From assembly GCA_016716385.1 (NCBI GenBank), contig JADJWL010000005.1:310001-374000 (forward strand): a DNA stretch of 64,000 nt, in the 5' to 3' direction. Each line of letters begins with the position of its first letter. The first letter of the stretch is position 1. This DNA is from Bryobacterales bacterium (GTDB lineage: Bacteria > Acidobacteriota > Terriglobia > Bryobacterales > Bryobacteraceae). Positions 23,942 to 32,119 of this stretch are shown piece after piece. The notes below the pieces were generated by a model. The model did no database searches. It was not told the origin of the DNA and saw only the letters and a list, made by a program, of their open reading frames with translations. Both the position numbers and the translations under genes were made by a program.

Positions 23942-26326
23942 ATGCCTCTGAAACTCGACGCCGCGGCGGTGCGCCGCCTCTGCTCGCCCGACCAGTTCAC
24001 TTTTCAGACCACAGCCGACCTGCCGGTTCTCGATTCGATCCTCGGCCAGCCCCGCGCCATGCGCGCCCTGGAGATGGGCTCAGCGATCGCCAGCCACGGG
24101 TTCAACCTGTTCGCCGTCGGCCAGCCAGGCTCCGGCAAGACGACGCTCGTCCGCCAGTTTCTCGAACGCCGCGCCGCCACCCTGCCTGTCCCCGACGATC
24201 TCTGCTACGTCAACAATTTCGCCGACAACCGCAAGCCCCTTCCGTTGCGTCTTCCCGCCGGCAGGGCGGTCCAGGTGAGAAAGGACGTGGCCGCGCTCGT
24301 CGAAGAGTTGAAGGCCGCTATCCCTCGCGCGTTCGAATCGGAAGAGTATTCCCAGCAACGCGACATCATCGTCCGTCAACTCGAGGAACAACGGCGCGAG
24401 GCTGCTTCCAGGCTCGATCAGCGCGTGGCCGAAGCCGGTTTTCAGTTGCTGAAGGGACCCGGCGCCTTGATCCTGGCGCCCCTGGTCGGTGGCAAGCTTC
24501 TCACCGATAAGGACCTCGAAGGACTCACTCCCGAAGAGAAGAGCAAGATTGACCGGGTCCGCGGCAAACTGCAAAGTGAAATCGAGGAGCGGCTGCGGCA
24601 GATCCGCCAGATGGAGAAGGGCGCCCGGGACGCCCTCCAGGCGCTCGACACCGAAACGGCCTCCTTCGCCACCCGCCACCTCGTCGACGATCTCCGCTCC
24701 CGCTACCAGGAGCTGCCTGGCGTTCTGTCGTTCCTCGACGCGCTCCAGGCCGATGTCGTCGCTCATGCCGACGATTTCCGCAAGGGCAAGGAAGGCGACA
24801 CGCCCCAGGTGCTGCCGCTCCCCGCGCCGGTCGATGGCGAACGGGCCTTTGCGCGCTACCAGGTGAACGTGCTCGTCGACAATAGCGCTCTTCAGGGCGC
24901 GCCCGTGGTCGTGGAGTCCAACCCCACGTATCACAACCTCACCGGCCGGATCGAGCACCAGTCCTTTTGGGGCGGCCTGATCACCGATCACACGATGATC
25001 AAGGCCGGCGCCCTGCACCGGGCTCACGGCGGCTACCTGATCGTGCCGGCGCGCGAGTGCCTGATGTCGCCCTACGCGTGGGAAGGCCTCAAGCGGGCAC
25101 TCAAGGATCGGGCCCTGGACGTGGAGGAACTCGGTACCCAGTTGAGCCTCATGAGCACGGTCACGCTGGATCCTGAACCGGTCCCGCTCGACGTAAAAGT
25201 CGTGCTCCTTGGCGGCGGCTTCCTGCACATGCTGCTCTCCTTCTACGACGAGGACTTCGCCAAGCTGTTCAAGGTCAAAGCGGACTTCGCCACGCGGATG
25301 GAGCGCACGGCCGATTCTGAACATGCGTACGCACTGTTCATCGCTTCCCTGACGCAACAGGAGAAGCTCAGCCCGCTCGACCGCGCCGCCGTCGCCCGCG
25401 TGATCGAATTCGGCTCCCGCGCCGCTGGGGACCAGACCCACTTATCCACCCGCTTTGGAGAGATCGCCGACCTGGTACGCGAATCCGCGCACGGGGCCGA
25501 TGGCGTGGTCACGGTCGAGAATGTGCGCGCCGCCGAGCAGGCCCGCCGCTACCGGGAGAATCTCATCGAAGAGCGGATTCAGGAAGAGATCGCCCGCGGG
25601 ACGATTCTCATCGACACAGCCGGGACGGCTGTCGGGCGACTCAACGGACTGAGCGTGCTCAGCCTTGGCGAACTCTCCTTCGGCCACCCGGTGCGACTCA
25701 GCGGGACCGTCGCGCCGGGAAGGCGCGGGATCGTCAGCATCGAGCGCGAAGTCGAACTGAGCGGTCCGATTCACGGGAAAGGCGTCCTCATCCTGAGTGG
25801 CTACCTGCTCCGCCAGTACGGAACGCGCGGGCCGCTGGGACTCTCGGCGAGCCTCGTTTTCGAGCAATCCTACGGCATGGTCGAGGGCGATAGCGCGTCG
25901 CTGGGCGAGTTGTGTGTACTGCTCTCGGCGCTCTCGGAGATCCCCCTGCGCCAGGACGTGGCTGTCACGGGTTCGGTGAACCAGCACGGCACGGTGCAGG
26001 CGGTGGGCGGCGTGACCGACAAGGTCGAGGGCTTCTTCGATGTCTGCGCCGCGCGTGGCTTATCGGGGACACAGGGAGTGCTGCTGCCCGCCTCCAACCA
26101 GCGGCACCTGATGCTGCGCGACGACGTCGTGGCCGCCGTCGCCGATGGCCGCTTCCACATCTGGACCACCGAATCGGTTGACGATGCGCTTGCGTTTCTC
26201 ACCGGACGTGAGGCAGCCGAAGTCCACGCCGCCGCCGCCGCGCGCCTTGGGGAGTTCGAGAAGGCGCTGAAGGAGTCGACGGGCGACAAGGATCCGCAGC
26301 CGCAGGGTGCGACCGGAGTACAATAA
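23942..26326 (+). CDS. Lon-related ATP-dependent protease (LonB/YcbZ type)
   Basis: 794 residues from the ATG at 23942, with GGGAG upstream. The N-terminal AAA domain has Walker A VGQPGSGKTTLV, followed by a long helical insertion with coiled-coil character (about residues 110-260), then the AAA core. The C-terminal Lon proteolytic domain shows the catalytic Ser in EGDSASLGELC and the catalytic Lys in GGVTDKVEGF, the usual Ser-Lys dyad. It lacks the N-terminal Lon substrate domain, as in E. coli YcbZ and its relatives. It is presumably cytoplasmic, in protein quality control. A TACAAT -10 for the next gene overlaps its last codons (26319-26324). Confidence 0.92.
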   Translation: MPLKLDAAAVRRLCSPDQFTFQTTADLPVLDSILGQPRAMRALEMGSAIASHGFNLFAVGQPGSGKTTLVRQFLERRAATLPVPDDLCYVNNFADNRKPLPLRLPAGRAVQVRKDVAALVEELKAAIPRAFESEEYSQQRDIIVRQLEEQRREAASRLDQRVAEAGFQLLKGPGALILAPLVGGKLLTDKDLEGLTPEEKSKIDRVRGKLQSEIEERLRQIRQMEKGARDALQALDTETASFATRHLVDDLRSRYQELPGVLSFLDALQADVVAHADDFRKGKEGDTPQVLPLPAPVDGERAFARYQVNVLVDNSALQGAPVVVESNPTYHNLTGRIEHQSFWGGLITDHTMIKAGALHRAHGGYLIVPARECLMSPYAWEGLKRALKDRALDVEELGTQLSLMSTVTLDPEPVPLDVKVVLLGGGFLHMLLSFYDEDFAKLFKVKADFATRMERTADSEHAYALFIASLTQQEKLSPLDRAAVARVIEFGSRAAGDQTHLSTRFGEIADLVRESAHGADGVVTVENVRAAEQARRYRENLIEERIQEEIARGTILIDTAGTAVGRLNGLSVLSLGELSFGHPVRLSGTVAPGRRGIVSIEREVELSGPIHGKGVLILSGYLLRQYGTRGPLGLSASLVFEQSYGMVEGDSASLGELCVLLSALSEIPLRQDVAVTGSVNQHGTVQAVGGVTDKVEGFFDVCAARGLSGTQGVLLPASNQRHLMLRDDVVAAVADGRFHIWTTESVDDALAFLTGREAAEVHAAAAARLGEFEKALKESTGDKDPQPQGATGVQ

Positions 26327-26375
26327 CTCAACCAGCGCGACGGAGGCCAGCTTCCAGACCCTGGGCCCAAGAACC

Positions 26376-27398
26376 ATGAAGATCAATCGCAAGGATTTCC
26401 TGAAGACGGGATTCGCCACTGGAGCGCTTGCGGCGGCGCCGGCCGTGCAGGCTCAGCCGCGCACCCAGGGGGTGGATCTCGAAAAGTACCGGTTTCACCC
26501 GCTCCACCGCTTCTCCAACGACGAGATGGTGATTGAGCGGGAGCAGCAGGGCAAGCCGCATGCCGGCAAGGTCCTGGCCGCCATCCAGCCTCATTCCGAC
26601 GACATCCCGATCTTCGCCGGCGGACTCGTCGCCAAGCTGATTCACGAAGGGTATCGCGGGTATCTCATCCGCACCACCAACGACGACTCGGCCGGCAGCG
26701 GCCGCACCCGCGCCGAGACCATGCTCAACGATGAGCGGGACACCGCCGCGGTGGCAAAGGCGCTGGGACTCGAAAAGGTCTACGATCTCTCCTACCGTAA
26801 CCACAATCTCGACGAGATCAACATCAAGGAACTCACCGCGCGGTTCGTGTTCCTAATCCGGCTCCTGAAGATCGATACCATCATCAGCTACGATCCCTGG
26901 GTCCCATACGACAACAACCCGGACCACTACATCACCGCGCGCGCGGTGGAGGCGGCTTACACGGGGCGTTGGGACTATCCGGAGCAATTGGACGTCGTGC
27001 AGCCGCACGGGATCAGCGAGCGCTACTACTTCACGCGCCGCGGACCGCAGTTCATCAACCGCATCGTGGAGATCACGAGCCACATCGATACGAAGGTCCG
27101 GGCGAACATGTGCAACGTGACCCAGGGTCCGGGGGGCCATAATGGACGCCGGTTGAAGCAGCGGCTGGCCCAACAGGGCTTGAAGTTGCCGATTCTGGGC
27201 GACACCGACGAGTCGGCGGACTTCAACTACATTAAGCACATCGTGCTGGACTTGGATTCCGAAGTACACCGGCTGACGCCTTCGGACCGGGAAGTGGGCA
27301 AGCCGTTCGGGTTGGAGTGGGCGGAGCGCTACTACTATCGGGGACGGATTCCCTCGAAACTAGACGGCTATATCAAGCAGAACGCGGTCCGGCTGTAG
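26376..27398 (+). CDS. Exported PIG-L (LmbE-like) deacetylase
   Basis: 340 residues from the ATG at 26376. The N-terminus (INRKDFLKTGFATGALAAAP) looks like a Tat signal with Arg-Lys in place of Arg-Arg. The PIG-L metal motif appears as AIQPHSDDIPIFAGG (His-x-Asp-Asp), and the later His motif as NPDHYITARAV. PIG-L enzymes remove the N-acetyl group from GlcNAc-containing substrates or act on related amides. The substrate is unknown. A role on the HpnI product is conceivable but unsupported, since the Lon gene separates the two and this protein carries an export signal. Confidence 0.85.
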   Translation: MKINRKDFLKTGFATGALAAAPAVQAQPRTQGVDLEKYRFHPLHRFSNDEMVIEREQQGKPHAGKVLAAIQPHSDDIPIFAGGLVAKLIHEGYRGYLIRTTNDDSAGSGRTRAETMLNDERDTAAVAKALGLEKVYDLSYRNHNLDEINIKELTARFVFLIRLLKIDTIISYDPWVPYDNNPDHYITARAVEAAYTGRWDYPEQLDVVQPHGISERYYFTRRGPQFINRIVEITSHIDTKVRANMCNVTQGPGGHNGRRLKQRLAQQGLKLPILGDTDESADFNYIKHIVLDLDSEVHRLTPSDREVGKPFGLEWAERYYYRGRIPSKLDGYIKQNAVRL

Positions 27399-27407
27399 CG
27401 GCCGGAG

Positions 27408-28943
27408 TCACCGGACGCTGACCGTTGTTTCCCGTGTCGCCAGGACCGACGGCTGATTGTGACGGGCGAAAAGACCCGTGAATACAGTCTCTTCCCGAGA
27501 CTGGCGCGGATCCATCGCAAGGACATCGCTGGGCTTGATGCTCTGGAAACAGGCCGACACGGTCACCCGGTACTGTCCCGGTTCAGCGAGATCAAGCCGG
27601 TACTCGACCCTGTCGGAACCGGGACCGAAATTCGTGTCGGCGCTGACTCCTACCGGCGCGATTCGAGCGGCCTCGATTCCCGAAGGCAGATCGCGGCCCG
27701 CGTCGAAGCCGGACGGCAGCAGCCGGTTGTCTTTGCGAAAACGGGCGGTGCGTATCAGGGAGGCCGTCGGGACGCCGTTGACGTCCTCCATCTGTGTTTC
27801 GTAAATCATGACCTGGTCCGGCTGGTCGATGACCTCGTAGTGCGGTTGCGCACCGCGCGTGATCTCTCCCGTTTGCCGGTCCCAGCCGCCGGACTCGAAA
27901 ACGGTCCGGTCTGTCTCGTCCTTCACTGTGAAATGAAGCCAGAGGCGTCTGCCGGGAAACCCGGTCGGCAGCTTGTGTCCGGTACGATTGGTCAGCTGGA
28001 CCAGCACGCGGACCTGCCCCTCCGGATCCGCTTCCACGGACACATCCAAACCAAGCGCGCCCTGGAGCATGGACGCGGTCCTCTTACGTCCTGCACCGAG
28101 GACCGCGGCTTCGTCCGGGAATAATTCCGCCATCAGGCCCAGCATCGGGACGTTTCCACCGCTGAGCGAATGCAACCCGAACGGAGTCCTCGGTGACGTG
28201 GGCGGGAAATAGCCTCCATGCGGCGTGTGCGCGATGTACGCCGCGCGCGCGTTGCCTGATCTGTCTTTCAACACGGGGACATGGCAGGACTGGCAGGTTC
28301 GCCCGCGGCGCGGTGCATCGCTGAGCAGCCATTCCAGGTACGGCGCCTGCTCGATGAACTGCCCCCGGACTTCCCCCTTCGCGTCCAGGACCGGCGTAAT
28401 CACCGTATGACACGTCGCGCAGAGTTCCGACTGCACGATTGTCCGATTCTCCAGCGGCATGTAGCGGCTGTGCATCAGCATCGGCCGGAAGAACGGGTCG
28501 GGATGAGGCCCGTGGATTTCCCGGTCCGGATTGATCGTGAATCCCCCCTCGAAAGAGCGAACCGTGCCCAATCCTTCTCCTGTGATTTGATGGCATACCG
28601 TGCAACTGGCGCCCTCGGAGCCCAGAGCATTGAGGTCGTCCAGCCGCAGCCGTTGCCCGGTAGCGCGCAGTGGATACTGTTGCATCGGCGCATGACAGCG
28701 CAGGCAGGTGTCCTCGATCAGCGCAGCGGCCGCCGGCGTCGTACCGGCCTCGAAGCGCAGCTTGGCCTTCCAGTACGGATCGCGGGCCGAATAGGCCATC
28801 ATGCTCCCCGACCACAGAGGAACCTGTCCGGTCTCGTCCCGGAGAGTGGCATGGCACAGCGCACAGGTTTCCGCGCTCTCGAATGCATGGGGCTGGGCAT
28901 CCAGGATGGACGCGGCGAGCAGGACGGCGGCCAGAAGAATCAT
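27408..28943 (-). CDS. Exported pentaheme c-type cytochrome (paralogue 1)
   Basis: 511 residues from the ATG at 28943 (an upstream ATG at 28988 is possible). Signal peptide MILLAAVLLAASILDAQ. Five heme-binding motifs: CALCH (27-31), CLRCH (80-84), CTVCH (114-118), CATCH (175-179) and CQSCH (217-221). After about residue 300 a beta-sandwich begins (NRTGHKLPTGFPGRRLWLHF, VFESGGWD, QVMIYETQMEDVNG). It is a paralogue of the cytochrome at 33706-35322, with the same five motifs in the same order and the same C-terminal part. It follows the sigma-54 activator gene by 60 bases on the same strand and is probably its operon mate. A role in extracytoplasmic electron transfer is likely; the donor and acceptor are unknown. 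Confidence 0.9.
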   Translation of the reverse strand: MILLAAVLLAASILDAQPHAFESAETCALCHATLRDETGQVPLWSGSMMAYSARDPYWKAKLRFEAGTTPAAAALIEDTCLRCHAPMQQYPLRATGQRLRLDDLNALGSEGASCTVCHQITGEGLGTVRSFEGGFTINPDREIHGPHPDPFFRPMLMHSRYMPLENRTIVQSELCATCHTVITPVLDAKGEVRGQFIEQAPYLEWLLSDAPRRGRTCQSCHVPVLKDRSGNARAAYIAHTPHGGYFPPTSPRTPFGLHSLSGGNVPMLGLMAELFPDEAAVLGAGRKRTASMLQGALGLDVSVEADPEGQVRVLVQLTNRTGHKLPTGFPGRRLWLHFTVKDETDRTVFESGGWDRQTGEITRGAQPHYEVIDQPDQVMIYETQMEDVNGVPTASLIRTARFRKDNRLLPSGFDAGRDLPSGIEAARIAPVGVSADTNFGPGSDRVEYRLDLAEPGQYRVTVSACFQSIKPSDVLAMDPRQSREETVFTGLFARHNQPSVLATRETTVSVR

Positions 28944-29003
28944 CACGGACGGCCCTTTCTCTGTCGCAGCGAGCATGCAACGGGCCATTCCCGTCCCCGA
29001 TTC

Positions 29004-30335
29004 TCAGACCACGATGCCGTATTCCTTTAGTTTGTATTGCAGCGTGCGCAAGCCAATGCCCAATTGACGGGCGGCCTTCGTCCGGTTTCCGCCGTACTGG
29101 CGGAGGGCGTCCTCGATCGCCTGCCGTTCGATATCCCGGAACAGGACGGGGCGGGCGGGAAGGCTGCTGGGCAGGGGGATATCCCCCTGCCGGATGAGTC
29201 CATCGCACAGGATCGCCACCCGTTCCATCAGGTTCTCCAACTCCCGGACGTTGCCGGGCCAGTCGTATGCGACCAGCGCTTGGGTTGCCTCGGGCGACAG
29301 GGCTAGCCCCGGTTTGCGAAGATTCATGCCGGCCCGATCGAGGAAGTACCGCGCTAGTCTTGGGATGTCGGCGGTCCGCTGCCGGAGCGGCGGGATCTCC
29401 AACGGGAAGGCATTCAGCCGGTAGTAGAGATCCTCGCGGAACTTGCCCTCGGCGACAGCCCGCTTGAGATCCCGGTTTGTCGCCGCGATGACCCTGACAT
29501 CGACGGTGATCTGCCGGGTGCCCCCGACGCGCTCGAAGGTCCTCTCTTGAAGCACCCGCAGGAGCTTCGCCTGAAGGTTTGCGTCGAGGTCGCCGATTTC
29601 ATCCAGGAATAGCGTCCCGCCGTGCGCGCGCTCGAAGCGTCCCAGGTGCTGACCGGTGGCGCCGGTAAACGCGCCTCGCTCGTGCCCGAAGAGCTCACTC
29701 TCGATCAGCGTCGGGGAGAGAGCCGCACAGTTGACCGGGACAAAGATCCGTTCCGAGCGCGTGCTGTTGCGGTGAATGCAGCGGGCGATCACTTCTTTCC
29801 CTGTTCCGCTCTCGCCTGTCAGCAGCACGGTCGCATTTGTTGCTGCGACTTTCCTCGCCATCTCCAAGAGCTGCAGCATGCGGGGGTCATCCGCGACGAT
29901 GTCGCCGCAGGAGAAGCGCGTTTCCTGTTCCTCACGCAGCAGGTCATATTCCCGCGCCGTGCGGGATCCTTCGAGAGTCCGCCGTACCAGGATCCGTAGC
30001 TCCTCTGGACTACTCAGCGGTTTGCCGAGATAGTCGGCGGCCCCCAGTTTCATCGCATCGACCGCCGAGGAGACCGTACCGAAGGCCGTGATCATGATGA
30101 CCGGTGTGGCCGGCATGTGCCCCTTCCACCAGCGCAGGATGTCAAGCCCTTCGCCGTCGGGCAGCTTCAAATCGGAAATCACAAGATTGAAGTTGCGCCG
30201 CTCGCCCGCCCGCAGGGCTTCCGCGACGGATCCGGCGACTTCGACGCTGTAGTCCTCCGCCTTCAGGATGGTCTCCAGCAACTTGCGGAAACCCGGGTCA
30301 TCGTCGACGATGAGAATCGCTTCCGCGCTCTTCAT
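29004..30335 (-). CDS. Sigma-54-dependent response regulator (NtrC/ZraR type)
   Basis: 443 residues from the ATG at 30335, which overlaps the kinase stop (ATGA). Receiver domain at 1-120 (ILIVDDDPGF, phosphoacceptor Asp in LVISDLKLPDGEG, ITAFG, GAADYLGKPL). AAA+ domain with Walker A LLTGESGTGKE and the sigma-54 contact loop ERGAFTGA. A C-terminal Fis-type HTH (GGNRTKAARQLGIGLRTLQYKLKEYG) binds DNA. It should activate -24/-12 promoters, and four such candidates lie within 5 kb (31578, 31707, 35349, 35476). A likely operator is the TGCRGAWTCYGCR repeat between each promoter pair. Confidence 0.95.
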   Translation of the reverse strand: MKSAEAILIVDDDPGFRKLLETILKAEDYSVEVAGSVAEALRAGERRNFNLVISDLKLPDGEGLDILRWWKGHMPATPVIMITAFGTVSSAVDAMKLGAADYLGKPLSSPEELRILVRRTLEGSRTAREYDLLREEQETRFSCGDIVADDPRMLQLLEMARKVAATNATVLLTGESGTGKEVIARCIHRNSTRSERIFVPVNCAALSPTLIESELFGHERGAFTGATGQHLGRFERAHGGTLFLDEIGDLDANLQAKLLRVLQERTFERVGGTRQITVDVRVIAATNRDLKRAVAEGKFREDLYYRLNAFPLEIPPLRQRTADIPRLARYFLDRAGMNLRKPGLALSPEATQALVAYDWPGNVRELENLMERVAILCDGLIRQGDIPLPSSLPARPVLFRDIERQAIEDALRQYGGNRTKAARQLGIGLRTLQYKLKEYGIVV

Positions 30336-31549
30336 CCGGAAACCTCCACATTCTTTGTCAGTGCAGCCGGAAAGCGGACCGTCGCAACCGTGCCACCGCC
30401 ATCGCGGCTCTGCAAGGCAAGGGTTCCGCCCAACGCTTCCGCCAGCTTCGCCGTGATCGGCAAACCGAGACCGGTCCCGAAGGGCTTGGTTGTGAAGAAC
30501 GGTTCCCAAACCCGGGGCTCGTCCGCGGGTGGAATGCCTGGTCCGGTGTCTGTCACCGAAATCGACGCGCCGCCCCGACGGTCCAGCCGGATCGAGATCT
30601 CGCCCGGCTCGTCAGACGGAATCGCTTCGATTGCATTGCGCACGAGGTTCAGAAGGATTTGCTGGAGCAGATTCGCATCCGTCTCCCATGCAACGGCGGA
30701 CCGCTCCACCTGGAACCGGATGGGACGATCCCCAATCTGCTGACGGGCGTGAGCCTCGATGGCCGTCGCCATTCTTGACCATCCGGTGACAGCGAACGCG
30801 GGCGTGGGCGGGCGGCCATAGAGCAGCAGGTCATTGACCAGGTGTTCCAGGCGGCCGGTTTCGGTCAGGATCGGAGCGAGCAACTCCTTCACGCAGTCGC
30901 TAGCTTGCTCGGCAGCGAGTTGTGCAAATCCCTTGATCGTCCCGAGCGGGTTGCGGATCTCGTGGGCCAGCACGGCCGCCAGTCTGCCGAGTCGCGCCAG
31001 GTGCTCCAACTCCAGTTGTTTCATCTGCATCGCGGCCGTCCGTCTCGCCATCCAGAGTGCGTACAGGGACAGGATCACAAGGACGAGACCGCCCGTCAGG
31101 GCGGCCAGCACGTTGTGCCGCGCGTGCACAACCAGGAAGTCCGCCGCCCGCCCGTCCAGATCGATCCGGGCAATGCGCAGCCCTCCGGCCGCGTGAAACG
31201 GAATGTAGGCCCGGTAGGCGGGCACGCCGTCCAATTCGAGACTCCCGGTCCGGAAGAGCTCAAGTCCATTCCACAATGGCGTGAGATTCGCGGCATGGGT
31301 CTCGGGGTCATCGCGTCGAACGATCACGAGCCCGACCAGGTGCGGCTCTTCTTCCGCCAGCCGTTCGAAAGCGCCCTCTTCAGGGATGTTCTCAAGGCGA
31401 CTGGCCACCAACGCCACGTGATTCCGCAGGTAGACCGCCTTCTGTTCGTCCAGCTCCCGAAACGTCCGGACCGACGTCCACACGAGCACCACGGGGAGCG
31501 CCAGCACCGCCATGGGCAGCAGAAGTCGCGAAATGAAGTTCCCGCGGAT
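30332..31549 (-). CDS. Membrane sensor histidine kinase of the sigma-54 two-component system
   Basis: About 405 residues. Layout: first membrane helix (LLLPMAVLALPVVLVW), a periplasmic sensing segment of about 120 residues, second helix (LAALTGGLVLVILSLYALWMA), HisKA with LAHEIRNPLGTIKGFAQL, and HATPase with NLVRNAIEAI, DTGPGIP and GTGLGLPI. It is related to ZraS/HydH-type kinases. The start is doubtful: the frame is open to 31726, but the candidate sigma-54 promoter would begin transcription near 31567, and the GGGAGGAGG site is 5 bases before an ATC codon at 31549 (giving RGNFISRLLLP). ATG appears only at 31513, inside the first helix. It overlaps the regulator gene by 4 bases. Confidence 0.9.
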   Translation of the reverse strand: MRGNFISRLLLPMAVLALPVVLVWTSVRTFRELDEQKAVYLRNHVALVASRLENIPEEGAFERLAEEEPHLVGLVIVRRDDPETHAANLTPLWNGLELFRTGSLELDGVPAYRAYIPFHAAGGLRIARIDLDGRAADFLVVHARHNVLAALTGGLVLVILSLYALWMARRTAAMQMKQLELEHLARLGRLAAVLAHEIRNPLGTIKGFAQLAAEQASDCVKELLAPILTETGRLEHLVNDLLLYGRPPTPAFAVTGWSRMATAIEAHARQQIGDRPIRFQVERSAVAWETDANLLQQILLNLVRNAIEAIPSDEPGEISIRLDRRGGASISVTDTGPGIPPADEPRVWEPFFTTKPFGTGLGLPITAKLAEALGGTLALQSRDGGGTVATVRFPAALTKNVEVSG

Positions 31550-31577
31550 CGGACCCTCCTCCCGGAACCATGACAGT

Positions 31578-31594
31578 TGCAAGCAGCGTTCCGG
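31578..31594 (-). promoter_or_regulatory. Candidate sigma-54 (-24/-12) promoter of the kinase-regulator-cytochrome operon
   Basis: Minus-strand CCGGAACGCTGCTTGCA: GG and GC exactly 10 bases apart, a perfect TTGCA at -12 and ACG after the -24 position. Transcription would begin near 31567, just before the GGGAGGAGG site. Confidence 0.6.
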
Positions 31595-31627
31595 CGCTCC
31601 GATGCTAGCACTTCCCGAAGCGCAGCA

Positions 31628-31663
31628 TGCGGAATCTGCGTACTTCGGTGCGCGGATTCTGCG
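31628..31663. promoter_or_regulatory. Two copies of a 13-bp inverted repeat, candidate activator sites
   Basis: TGCGGAATCTGCG at 31628-31640 and CGCGGATTCTGCG at 31651-31663, centres 23 bases apart. Both fit TGCRGA-W-TCYGCR (with C for T at the first base of copy 2). They lie about 60-105 bases upstream of both divergent sigma-54 start points, the usual place for an NtrC-type activator. Confidence 0.6.
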
Positions 31664-31706
31664 CGGTTCGTTTTCGGTGGACTCTCGAACAGATGCCTTC
31701 TTGCGG

Positions 31707-31723
31707 TTGGCAGTAGGTCTGCA
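31707..31723 (+). promoter_or_regulatory. Candidate sigma-54 promoter of the small secreted protein gene
   Basis: TTGGCAGTAGGTCTGCA: TTGGCA at -24, GC at -12, exactly 10 bases between GG and GC. Transcription would begin near 31734, giving a very short leader that still holds GGAGG (31735-31739). Confidence 0.55.
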
Positions 31724-31744
31724 CACAATAGACTGGAGGTGCCC

Positions 31745-32113
31745 ATGAAGTGGTTCCGATCCTGCCTTTTCGTTCTCGCACCGCTCGTTCTTGCCGGCTC
31801 CGCGAACGAAGTTCGTATTGAAATCACCGGGATTGTCGAGCGGGTGGAACTCGTTCGCGGGCAGGGACAGCCGTTTCTGGTCGTTTCAGTCGACGGGACT
31901 CCGGAGCGCGTGGTGCTGGGATCCATGCGATACCTCGTCGAGCAGGACTTCAAGCCCAAGTCCGGCGAGCAAGTAGTCGTGAAGGGTATCCGGCATCCCT
32001 CCGGGGACGTGATTGCGATCACCGTCACGCTCGGGACCGAGAAGCGCGTTCTGCGCCTGCGGAGCGACGATGGCCGTCCTCTCTGGACGCGCGGCCGCGG
32101 CAAGCGCCAGTAG
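31745..32113 (+). CDS. Small secreted protein, OB-fold-like, sigma-54 controlled
   Basis: 122 residues, ATG at 31745 with GGAGG 5 bases upstream. Signal peptide MKWFRSCLFVLAPLVLAGSA. The mature part is about 100 residues of alternating beta strands (VRIEITGIVERVEL, QPFLVVSVDG, GEQVVVKGIRHP, VIAITVTLG), which suggests a small beta-barrel such as an OB fold. It ends in a basic tail (LRLRSDDGRPLWTRGRGKR). It is divergent from the two-component operon, the place zraP occupies relative to zraSR. A role as a periplasmic accessory to the cytochromes or as a ligand-binding protein is inference. I do not recognise a named family. Confidence 0.75.
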   Translation: MKWFRSCLFVLAPLVLAGSANEVRIEITGIVERVELVRGQGQPFLVVSVDGTPERVVLGSMRYLVEQDFKPKSGEQVVVKGIRHPSGDVIAITVTLGTEKRVLRLRSDDGRPLWTRGRGKRQ

Positions 32114-32119
32114 CCGGCG

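Noticed and set aside
26376..27398. The PIG-L deacetylase as a replacement for the missing HpnK
   Set aside because: It carries an export signal, is separated from the hopanoid operon by the Lon gene and has its own promoter. Nothing in the sequence links it to hopanoids.
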